NCBI RefSeq assembly: GCF_000711895.1
Contig: NZ_JONO01000043.1
Span: 1,273-45,454, forward strand
Length of the DNA stretch: 44,182 bases
Origin: Photorhabdus australis DSM 17609
Lineage (GTDB): Bacteria > Pseudomonadota > Gammaproteobacteria > Enterobacterales > Enterobacteriaceae
Direction of reading: 5' to 3'
Part shown: positions 29,347 through 36,331 of the stretch, in pieces
Numbering within the stretch: the stretch's first letter is position 1
Layout: every line of letters starts with the position of its first letter
Program-made: the position numbers and the translations under genes
Notes under the pieces: generated by a model
Seen by the model: only the letters and a program-made list of their open reading frames with translations
What the model was told of the DNA's origin: nothing
The model's database searches: none

Positions 29347-30279
29347 TTATAAAGTATCATTATTATCATACGTCCGGCTAATTTCTTGAACAGTAAATTC
29401 TTTGACCGATTGAATCTTGATTGGACCGTTGGGACCATATTTATAGATATTACTCGTCGGGGCATTGTCTAAAAGCATCACATAGGACATTCTATCCCGC
29501 TGTCCATTTCGTTCTGTGCGAACGACGCCATGTATATTGGCCCGAACATTTTTCGTTAAATTTTCTGTTAACACTTCGATTGAACTACCAAAGTTAATGA
29601 TTAGGTAGCCAGGAACAGGATCGATAGCCAAAAGTTCATCATCTATATAAGCTAACAGCCCACGTTCAGTCGTTCTTAAGATTGTTATCCATCCTATGTC
29701 TCGATGAAATTTGGAGCCTTGGGCAGCTTTATCTGATCGGTAGTGATTAAACCCCAACATCAGGTGGCCTTTCCCTTCTGAAAGACCACCGGTAATTAAT
29801 TCCCAGTCTCGGCGGGGAATGCCAACATGATTTAGCACGGCACGTAATATACATGTACCTATATGTGCCATGCGATGACCAAGTGTGGCAATCTCGGTTG
29901 GAATTAAGTTCCAGTGTGCTTGTTCGAGATAGAGATTTTCCCATTGAGCATATTCTCTATCGAAATAACCTTCGTAACCGTTGGAAAAAGTACATGATTT
30001 GAAGCCCGTATAGGGACGAAGTTCTCCCTCTGTAGCGGGTTCAAAGAAGTGGTATGCAAATCGATCACCATATTCAAAATCTATATATGGTGGAACTTCC
30101 AGGAGGAAAAAACCATGTCGAATAGCCTGGTTAAAGCCATCGTCATCAATAAAAACAAGGTTGTCTCCTTCTAAACGGGAGCGTACTATGTTTGCTGATT
30201 TATAAGTTTTTGCAGCAATTATTTCTGATGGCATTGGTGGTAGTTTAATGGTAGATCGCATTGTTGATGGTGTTGTCAT
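29347..30279 (-). CDS. Isopenicillin-N-synthase-like 2OG-Fe(II) oxygenase
   Basis: 310 residues. The iron and cosubstrate ligands can be read in order: His and Asp in KFHRDIGWITIL, the distal His in IHGVVRT, and Arg-x-Ser in RMSYVMLL. This is the double-stranded beta-helix core of the IPNS-like dioxygenase family, which performs hydroxylations, desaturations or ring closures in natural-product pathways. ATG 30279; a downstream in-frame Met (MRST) is possible. Convergent with the MFS/antitoxin-fragment side, 1.2 kb of AT-rich DNA upstream. Substrate unknown. Confidence 0.8.
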   Translation of the reverse strand: MTTPSTMRSTIKLPPMPSEIIAAKTYKSANIVRSRLEGDNLVFIDDDGFNQAIRHGFFLLEVPPYIDFEYGDRFAYHFFEPATEGELRPYTGFKSCTFSNGYEGYFDREYAQWENLYLEQAHWNLIPTEIATLGHRMAHIGTCILRAVLNHVGIPRRDWELITGGLSEGKGHLMLGFNHYRSDKAAQGSKFHRDIGWITILRTTERGLLAYIDDELLAIDPVPGYLIINFGSSIEVLTENLTKNVRANIHGVVRTERNGQRDRMSYVMLLDNAPTSNIYKYGPNGPIKIQSVKEFTVQEISRTYDNNDTL

Positions 30280-31385
30280 GATTATGGTCCTGCGATAATG
30301 TAGTAAAAAGACGATTAATTTAGATGAAATTCGTAAATAATTTCTTCAATCTTCTTATTTTGAAAATTGAGGCGTGAATTTACTGGTGTCAAAATGCTAT
30401 TTTTTCATATTTATAGAATATTAATCACCCCCTTTGGCCCATTGTGGATTCCAAAAGTAAACTTATCCTCACTCGATATTGGTCGTTTTTTAGAAAAGAG
30501 ATAATATATAATTATTTATCATAGCTATAAGTGAAAATTACATCACATTTACATAATTAATGTCTCTTATCTGTGTAATTAATATATGACATAGAAAGAA
30601 TTAAAAAGCAAATGGCTGCAATAAAAAAATAATATATTTTTTTAATAGAAATATATTTTTATTAAAAAATCATATAAATCATTCTGTTATGTTTTGATAA
30701 ATATCATAATTCATAGATGAAATTTTTCCAGAATTGGAATTGGTTTTACTGTAATTATCGATGTTAAGGAAGATAATAAACGATCTGTTTTATTTAATTT
30801 CTTGTTTAATAATGGTTATTTTATAGATATATAAATTCAGACTCAGGTTTTTAGTTCAAACGTTGTAAGAGATTAATATAATTATCTCTTACAGTAGAGA
30901 GCTTATAGAATGGTTATGATTAGAATGATAATTGATTTAATATTCTTCAATTTGAAGTTTTTTTTCATAATTATTCTGTGTTGAAGAAATAATTCATTTT
31001 TTTCATTCTATTACAAATTATTCTCTTTTTTAATAAAAGATTTATCTAATTGCTATCTGCTGACGAAATTGTTTTTACCTGGTGTAACTACATATTTAAC
31101 TCATCGTTTTTTATTTATGATAATGATTTTCATCTGCATCTTGTTGTCATAATAGACAGTAATACTGACAATCTGAATTATTTAGTGAATTGATATTTTG
31201 ATAGCGGATGTATTTAGTATTTATCCTAACAAGCGTTTATTCCAGATAATGAATCCACATGCCCGGGGAAGCATCTTTTGCCTGCAGGAAAAAATTGTTC
31301 GCCTACTTTATCTGTCCATTTTTATTTTCCCAAAGGTGCTTAAAAAACAATCTGTTACTTGATTCTCCTAATCCCAGGTGTGAAA
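30280..31385. other. Long AT-rich region with a Fur-like site and gene scraps
   Basis: About 1.1 kb without a supported gene. Minus strand near 30420-30490 codes a short frame ending KFTFGIHNGPKG, and plus strand 31250-31345 has KHLLPAGKNCSPTLSVHFYF before TAA; both look like gene scraps with a base composition unlike their surroundings. A Fur-box-like sequence lies at 31119-31137. Confidence 0.45.
31119..31137. promoter_or_regulatory. Fur-box-like sequence
   Basis: GATAATGATTTTCATCTGC matches 14 of 19 positions of the Fur consensus (first nine exact). The nearest downstream gene starts 330 bases away, so its target may have been lost. Confidence 0.35.
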
Positions 31386-31408
31386 TTATTATCGTTTTGC
31401 GATAATAA
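31386..31408. promoter_or_regulatory. Perfect palindrome next to the DUF2975 promoter
   Basis: TTATTATCG - TTTTG - CGATAATAA, 9-bp perfect arms. It ends 5 bases before a -35-like TTGTTT, so it is a good candidate operator for the HTH protein of the same operon. Confidence 0.6.
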
Positions 31409-31412
31409 AGTA

Positions 31413-31440
31413 TTGTTTTAGGGTAATTTTAGGCTATAGT
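31413..31440 (+). promoter_or_regulatory. Promoter of the DUF2975-HTH operon
   Basis: TTGTTT (31413-31418), 16-base spacer, TATAGT (31435-31440). The start codon of the first gene is 28 bases further on. Confidence 0.5.
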
Positions 31441-31468
31441 GTGATCATGTTTGATGATGGGAGTAAGT

Positions 31469-32032
31469 ATGACAAATTCTTCAAAACTGGATCGAATGAC
31501 TAGCCTTAGCTTAATAATGTCTAAATTTTCTCTGCTAGTCATCACGGTAGCTATTATCATTAACACCTTTAGTTGGCTGAAACCAGAATTGATCCTGGAG
31601 AAGTATGGGCTTGGATATTCTCTCACTGGGAGAATATTACCTAACTTTGATATGTATTCTTTCAATTGGTGGCAGCTTACCGGTGGAATTTTCATAACAA
31701 GTATCCCGTTGTCATCATTAATATTTAGCTTGTGGGCGTTACACCAACTATTTAGGCGTTATGGTCAGGGGGATTATTTTTCACGGAAAACAGCAAAGCA
31801 TTTAGGATTTGCTGCCTGGGGAGTGATTGCCTGGAGTATTTTAGATATTCTATGTGAGCCTTTGTTAACGTTATGGCTAACAATGAATGCGTCAGCGGGA
31901 AGTCATTTTATATCGTTTAGTCTAACCACCGGCCATTTTGTCGCTTTTTTTATGTCAGCTTGCCTGGCCATAATTTCTCGTATTCTTTATCAAGCCTGTG
32001 ATATATACGCTGAAAATCAGAGTATTATATAG
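31469..32032 (+). CDS. DUF2975-family membrane protein
   Basis: About 187 residues with four hydrophobic helices (about 17-37, 66-86, 107-130 and 148-170). The middle contains HQLFRRYGQGDYFSRKTAKHLGFAAW, typical of DUF2975 proteins, which are almost always coded next to a small XRE-type HTH gene, as here. ATG 31469 is preceded by GGGAG at 5 bases; a TTG at 31451 is less likely. Its stop is 9 bases before the HTH gene. Function unknown; these pairs are thought to be a membrane partner with its own regulator. Confidence 0.75.
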   Translation: MTNSSKLDRMTSLSLIMSKFSLLVITVAIIINTFSWLKPELILEKYGLGYSLTGRILPNFDMYSFNWWQLTGGIFITSIPLSSLIFSLWALHQLFRRYGQGDYFSRKTAKHLGFAAWGVIAWSILDILCEPLLTLWLTMNASAGSHFISFSLTTGHFVAFFMSACLAIISRILYQACDIYAENQSII

Positions 32033-32041
32033 GGGTACACT

Positions 32042-32248
32042 GTGTCAATTCATATTACTTTAGATGTAATGATGGCAAAGAGGAAGGTTAAATCTAAAGA
32101 TCTCGCATTATTAATAGGAATTACCGAACAGAATCTGTCTTTATTAAAGACAGGAAAGATTAAGGGAATTAGATTCTCTACTTTAAATGCTATATGTCAA
32201 TATTTGGAGTGTCAACCTGGAGATATACTGGAGTTTAAGAAAGATTAG
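32042..32248 (+). CDS. Small XRE-type HTH regulator, DUF2975 partner
   Basis: 68 residues from GTG 32042, behind AGGGG. Nearly the whole protein is a Cro/C1-like HTH: MMAKRKVKSKDLALLIGITE, QNLSLLKTGKIKGIRFSTL, then CQYLECQPGDILEF. It resembles the small YozG/HTH_26 group. It probably controls the operon through the palindrome at 31386-31408. Confidence 0.85.
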   Translation: MSIHITLDVMMAKRKVKSKDLALLIGITEQNLSLLKTGKIKGIRFSTLNAICQYLECQPGDILEFKKD

Positions 32249-32308
32249 TTGGTTAGTGTGAGTTAGTACTGTTAATTGTTATATTAATTTAGTAAGTAAG
32301 GAAAAGAG

Positions 32309-32626
32309 ATGAAACTTTTATCATATGCTTTATTGCTTGGTTTGGCTTACATTCCGTTTTCTTTTGCAGAAACATCAGTAAATGATGTGAATAATGAAAT
32401 TCATGCGAAAGAAAAAGGTGCCTTGAGTAAATGTACTGATTTGCTGCCCAAAGGGCATTTGTACACAATTAGTATTGTTGGAAAGTCAGATAAGAAAACA
32501 GCTAATGCAGATGGAAAATTTAAAGGAAAGTTTGATGTTTCCGATGAAACAAAAAAGCCTTTAGATAAGAAAAGAAGTGAAGAGGTAAAACCTTTTATCC
32601 AATGCGTAACAGATACTGTACTGTGA
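32309..32626 (+). CDS. Small secreted or periplasmic protein of unknown family
   Basis: 105 residues with a clear Sec signal peptide (MKLLSYALLLGLAYIPFSFA, cleavage after SFA). The mature part has two Cys (42 and 99), probably a disulfide, and is Lys/Asp-rich. ATG 32309 follows AAGGAAAAGAG. It follows the HTH gene by about 60 bases and may share its transcript. No recognised family; a periplasmic immunity or inhibitor protein would fit the size but nothing shows it. Confidence 0.6.
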   Translation: MKLLSYALLLGLAYIPFSFAETSVNDVNNEIHAKEKGALSKCTDLLPKGHLYTISIVGKSDKKTANADGKFKGKFDVSDETKKPLDKKRSEEVKPFIQCVTDTVL

Positions 32627-32959
32627 TCTAAAATTTGTTTAAGAATAAAGTGCCTGAGGTATTATCAGAATTTTTCCTAAGACTTGTTGTTTGAATTCTC
32701 AGGCACAGTTAATTTAGAGTATTTTTCCGGTAATGCCTCCCTCTATTTGATGCCAGAAATAATGAGCATAAATCATGTTTATACCCTTCATCTTTCAAGT
32801 TGCTGCTTTGTTGGCTGCGTTCACTTGCCGCCGCCCTGCAATTTGAAATCTATTGGGTATATTTAATTGGGATGATTATATATCTCTGAAGTGGTTATCT
32901 TTAGACAAAGTCATAAAGAGCCTATTGTATTTAATAGGCTCTTGTTGTATTACCAGGAA
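32627..32959. other. Intergenic region with a shortened ERIC
   Basis: Between convergent genes. It holds an 82-bp ERIC derivative and a hairpin-like AGAGCCTATTG / CAATAGGCTCTTG pair around 32918-32945 that could terminate the precursor transcript. Confidence 0.5.
32780..32861. repeat. ERIC element lacking the central palindrome (82 bp)
   Basis: TATACCCTTCATCTTTCAAG to TTGGGTATA. The 45 or so bases holding the central inverted repeat are gone; the join reads GTTCACTTGCCGCC. Confidence 0.88.
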
Positions 32960-33139
32960 TTAAAATCTATATGAGTGTACGTTGCTATTCCATGAAGGAA
33001 TAGTTGCTGATTGCACAAGTTTTTCAACTTTATTAGAACGAATAGGTTTTCCTTGTAGTGAATTTGATTTCTTTCCGACACAATCTATAAGCGCTTTGTT
33101 CCAGGTTTTATTTTGGCTAGGTTTGCTAAGCTTTTTCAT
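32960..33139 (-). CDS. xyeA: XyeA-like RiPP precursor peptide (candidate triceptide)
   Basis: 59 residues, too short for common gene finders. ATG 33139 has AGGAG at 7 bases and the gene begins 14 bases after the maturase stop, so the two are coupled. The leader is basic (MKKLSKPSQNKTWNKALIDC...) and the C-terminal tail is SWNSNVHSYRF, with Trp50 and Tyr57 each followed by two residues. Three-residue cyclophane enzymes link the aromatic ring to the side chain of the residue two places on, so WNS and YRF are the candidate rings. No Gly-Gly cleavage site is present; SA before TIPSWNS is the nearest equivalent. Family placement is by the adjacent XyeB-type enzyme and the tail; not confirmed by search. 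Confidence 0.75.
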   Translation of the reverse strand: MKKLSKPSQNKTWNKALIDCVGKKSNSLQGKPIRSNKVEKLVQSATIPSWNSNVHSYRF

Positions 33140-33153
33140 TTATATTCTCCTAT

Positions 33154-34350
33154 TTACAATAAAGTTATTTCTATAGGATGGTGCTTATTGCTTATATATG
33201 ACTTTATATAAGCTGGTGTCCCACCTAATCCGTCATCCATGTGATTAGGATAGGGCGCTCTTGCCTTTATACCTTTAGTGGCAAGTTTCTTCTCAATATG
33301 TTCATATATTTTATACAAACTAGGGCAATAATAATCTCTTTCATGATAATTACCCGAAAAGAATTTATATGATCTTGCTTGACATCCGCCATGGCAAACA
33401 TGTTGCCATTTGCATGCGTTACAGTATTTAGTTGGTTTTCTTGTCCTGTATTCTTTAGCAACGCTAGAGTTCATTATTTCTAAAAGTGAGCTTTTATTGA
33501 TATTGCCATATATCAGATTTGGATGACCTGATAAGCTGGCACAAGGGTAAATATCACCAAGGGGATCTGTGGAACAGTTTGCATTACCACATTGTGACAT
33601 ACCAATGCAGTCAGCTGCCCTCCCTGCCATTATAGCTTGTGTTTTCCTGACGAAATCAGAGATATAAGTATATCTATCATCTTCAGCATCAAACCATAAA
33701 TCGTATAACTTAATCCAGGGCTCATAATATTCGTCTGCTTCTAAACCTAAATCTTCATAAGAGCATACAGCACTACCGGACTTTGTCATTGGTATAACAT
33801 TGAATGCTATTTTTTCTGATACCATAAAATCATATATATTTTCAACATGTGCTTTGTTTTGTTTATTAATCACAAGTACACTGCCAAATCTCTGGTTTGC
33901 CTGGTTTAATTTTCTTATGCCAGACATCACACGATCAAAACTGCCATTTCCTTTTTTGTCTATTCTGTTTGCGTCATGTAGTTCTTTGGGGCCGTCAATA
34001 GAAAGACTGACAAGAAAGTCATTATTTGAGAGAAAATTAACCCATTTATTCGTTAGAAGTGTTCCGTTCGTTTGTATGGAATTGATATATGAAATTCCAT
34101 TTGAATATTTTTCTTGTAACCGTAAAACGTTTTCGTAGAATTTTATGCCTGGTATTAATGGTTCACCACCATGCCATATAAATTCAACACCGGAAAAACA
34201 TCCTAAATGATTTGTGTAAGAAAAAGTTTCGAAGATAACTCTGGACAGTGTCTCTTCTGTCATAATTGGCTTTCGGATATCTTCATTGTAGCAATAAGTA
34301 CAAGATAAATTACAAACATGTGTCGGCTTTATTACATTGATAAAATTCAT
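33154..34350 (-). CDS. xyeB: Radical SAM/SPASM peptide maturase, XyeB-type
   Basis: 398 residues. The radical SAM motif CNLSCTYC (Cys13, Cys17, Cys20) binds the SAM-cleaving [4Fe-4S]. WHGGEP and SIDGPKELHD follow as usual. The C-terminal SPASM region has Cys in CGNANCSTDPLGDIYPC and CNACKWQHVCHGGC plus YYCPSL, enough for two auxiliary clusters. Such enzymes form C-C bonds in ribosomal peptides; with the downstream aromatic-tailed precursor the XyeB group of three-residue cyclophane synthases is the best fit. A sulfatase-maturase-like function is the alternative, but no sulfatase is nearby. ATG 34350 follows GAGGGAC. Its upstream region has been replaced by an IS remnant and an ERIC. Confidence 0.82.
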   Translation of the reverse strand: MNFINVIKPTHVCNLSCTYCYNEDIRKPIMTEETLSRVIFETFSYTNHLGCFSGVEFIWHGGEPLIPGIKFYENVLRLQEKYSNGISYINSIQTNGTLLTNKWVNFLSNNDFLVSLSIDGPKELHDANRIDKKGNGSFDRVMSGIRKLNQANQRFGSVLVINKQNKAHVENIYDFMVSEKIAFNVIPMTKSGSAVCSYEDLGLEADEYYEPWIKLYDLWFDAEDDRYTYISDFVRKTQAIMAGRAADCIGMSQCGNANCSTDPLGDIYPCASLSGHPNLIYGNINKSSLLEIMNSSVAKEYRTRKPTKYCNACKWQHVCHGGCQARSYKFFSGNYHERDYYCPSLYKIYEHIEKKLATKGIKARAPYPNHMDDGLGGTPAYIKSYISNKHHPIEITLL

Positions 34351-34382
34351 GATCTGTCCCTCAGGCTACATATACATTGTTA

Positions 34383-34529
34383 TGGCCCCATCGGTGCATC
34401 ATGGGTAAATGGATATTCTTTCCACTTTTCGATGGTTTTCGGGTTGATGCCGTACTGAATATTATCAGTTCATTTATGCTCGTTCGACCATGTTATATTT
34501 CTTGACGTACTGCTGGAGTCATTCGGGCA
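34383..34529 (-). pseudogene. Remnant of an IS481-type transposase
   Basis: Minus-strand pieces read TPAVRQEI and, further on, YGINPKTIEKWKEYPFTHDA then PMGP, the N-terminal HTH of IS481-like transposases. Stops and a frame change separate the pieces and no downstream part remains. It abuts the ERIC at 34534. Confidence 0.6.
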
Positions 34530-34533
34530 TATT

Positions 34534-34660
34534 TATACCCTTCATCCTTCAAGTTGCTGCTTTGTTGGCTGCTTTCACTTACCCCAGTCACATAGTTATC
34601 TATGCTTCTGGGGATGCGTTCACTTGCCGCCGCGCTGCAATTTGAAATCTATTGGGTATA
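34534..34660. repeat. Full-length ERIC element (127 bp) upstream of xyeB
   Basis: TATACCC to GGGTATA with central ACCCCAGTCACATAG ... CTATGCTTCTGGGG. Second ERIC type (TGAAATCTATTGGG end). It lies in the divergent region between xyeB and the exporter genes. Confidence 0.92.
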
Positions 34661-35033
34661 TATAAATATAAACTGTAGGTCTAAAATATCTAGTACTAAA
34701 CCCAGATAAACCTTATAAATATTATGGTTATTATAAATACGCGCTTTTTTTGTGAATGCAATGGTTATTTTTTAAAATGTGCCTTGCTTCACAAAAATTT
34801 ACTGAATTCAGGGAAATTATGAAACGTATAAAATAGTTTAGCCTTTAACGTATTTTCATCTCTACTTCTTAATTGGCCCCAGTTATATCAAACCAATTCC
34901 AAAAACGATTGATTTTTTTGTGAAAAGGTGTAGTTATAATACGCATAATATTTATATGGTTAATTGCACTATGCTGAACATCAGAGGATCTTGACTATTA
35001 CTGACGACTAACCGATTAACATGGATTAACTAT
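34661..35033. other. Divergent promoter region of the exporter operon
   Basis: AT-rich. A CRP-like site with one mismatch (TGTGC-CTTGCT-TCACA) lies at 34778-34793 and a good -10 (TATAAT, 34935-34940) about 95 bases before the exporter start. No extra gene is seen. Confidence 0.5.
34778..34793. promoter_or_regulatory. CRP-like site (one mismatch) between xyeB and exporter genes
   Basis: TGTGCCTTGCTTCACA: 9 of 10 core positions match. It is far from the visible -10 at 34935, so if used it would act at a distance or on the xyeB side. Confidence 0.35.
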
Positions 35034-36329
35034 ATGAAAAACAATATTACTCCTTGTAATAATTCCGTTAGAAATCATAAAAGCTCATGGCTTGGTAAAG
35101 CCCACATTATTTCTGTCATTCCTGCTCCATTAGTATTTTTCTTCTCTACCGTTATCGCGTTATCCATAATTTTTTTGATATTTTTCGGTAGTTATACTAG
35201 GCGCATTAATGTGATAGGAGAGGTGATTACTTCCCCTAAAACGATAGCTTTATTTTCTACAACACAGGGAATAGTTACAGAGCAATATGTTAAGCCAGGT
35301 GATTTTGTATCCAGGGGAACAAAACTTTATAAAATTGATTCCAGTAAAGTTAGTGATTCTGGCAATGTTAGCATAAAATCTCGTTCATCGATAAATCGTC
35401 AAATTATGTTGACTGAGAAAATTATTGCCAAAATAGAGGAAGACAAAAACCAAACACTTAAAAATATTCAACTGCAAATTGATGAATATCTAAGGGTGAT
35501 TTCTACGGTAGAAAATTTGCTTAGAGATGCCCAGGAAGGGTTGGTTACCATGGAAAAATATTCCAATTCCTACACAAAATATCTGCATAAAGGGCTTATT
35601 AATAAAGATCAATTAGCAAATCAGAAATCTCTTTTCTATCAGCAACAAGGTATATATCAAAATGTTTATAGCCAAAAAATACAAGCGCAACTTCAGGTAG
35701 AAAAATTAAAGAGTGATATGATTACCACATCTGTTGAATTTGATAACAGAATATCTGAATATCAATATCAACGCTCAGAATTGGAAATAAAACTAGCTAA
35801 TATTGATCTGAATGAAGCTATGTTAGTCACGGCCCCTTATGATGGATTGGTGGAATCCTTAAGTGTGACGCCGGGACAAATGATTAACATAGGTGATAGC
35901 TTAGCACAACTTAGTCCAGGAAAAGATCGACTTTATTATTTAGTATTCTGGTTACCAAATAACAGTATTCCCTATGTTAAAATTGGGGATCGAGTTAATA
36001 TACGCTATGATGCCTTTCCTTATGAAAAATTCGGCCAGTTTGGTGGACATATTATTTCAATTTCTAATGTGGCCGCTTCATATCAGGAACTAAAAAGCTA
36101 CAGTAATTCTCCTATTATATCAAATACGATGACTAATCAATCATATTATAAAGTCACTGCAACACTTGATGAAAATCGTTTTATCTATCAAGGCAGTTCT
36201 ATGGAAATTAGTAGCAACATGCGTGCGCAAACTACGGTATTTTTGGAAAGACGCTATTTGTATCAATGGATGTTTACACCTTTCTATGGCATTAAATCAA
36301 GTCTTATGGAACAGGACATAGGGAAATAG
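35034..36329 (+). CDS. CvaA-like membrane fusion protein (HlyD family)
   Basis: 431 residues. Cytoplasmic N-terminus, one membrane helix about 30-53 (SVIPAPLVFFFSTVIALSII), then a periplasmic lipoyl/hairpin/barrel layout. The stretches NVIGEVIT, YLHKGLINKDQLANQ, DNRISEYQYQRSELE, SLSVTPGQMINIGDSLAQL and RINIRYDAFPYEKFGQF-like NIRYDAFPYEKFGQFGG closely follow colicin V CvaA. It bridges an inner-membrane ABC exporter to an outer-membrane TolC channel. ATG 35034 has only a weak ribosome site. Two bases separate its stop from the ABC gene. Confidence 0.9.
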   Translation: MKNNITPCNNSVRNHKSSWLGKAHIISVIPAPLVFFFSTVIALSIIFLIFFGSYTRRINVIGEVITSPKTIALFSTTQGIVTEQYVKPGDFVSRGTKLYKIDSSKVSDSGNVSIKSRSSINRQIMLTEKIIAKIEEDKNQTLKNIQLQIDEYLRVISTVENLLRDAQEGLVTMEKYSNSYTKYLHKGLINKDQLANQKSLFYQQQGIYQNVYSQKIQAQLQVEKLKSDMITTSVEFDNRISEYQYQRSELEIKLANIDLNEAMLVTAPYDGLVESLSVTPGQMINIGDSLAQLSPGKDRLYYLVFWLPNNSIPYVKIGDRVNIRYDAFPYEKFGQFGGHIISISNVAASYQELKSYSNSPIISNTMTNQSYYKVTATLDENRFIYQGSSMEISSNMRAQTTVFLERRYLYQWMFTPFYGIKSSLMEQDIGK

Positions 36330-36331
36330 AT

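Noticed and set aside
30531-30547. CRP-like site GTGAAAATTACATCACA upstream of the oxygenase
   Set aside because: The two half sites are 8 rather than 6 bases apart.
32982-33176. Plus-strand ORF of 64 codons over the precursor region
   Set aside because: It is antisense to the precursor gene, has no ribosome site and no recognisable product; the minus-strand frame has AGGAG, tight coupling to the maturase and an aromatic-rich tail.
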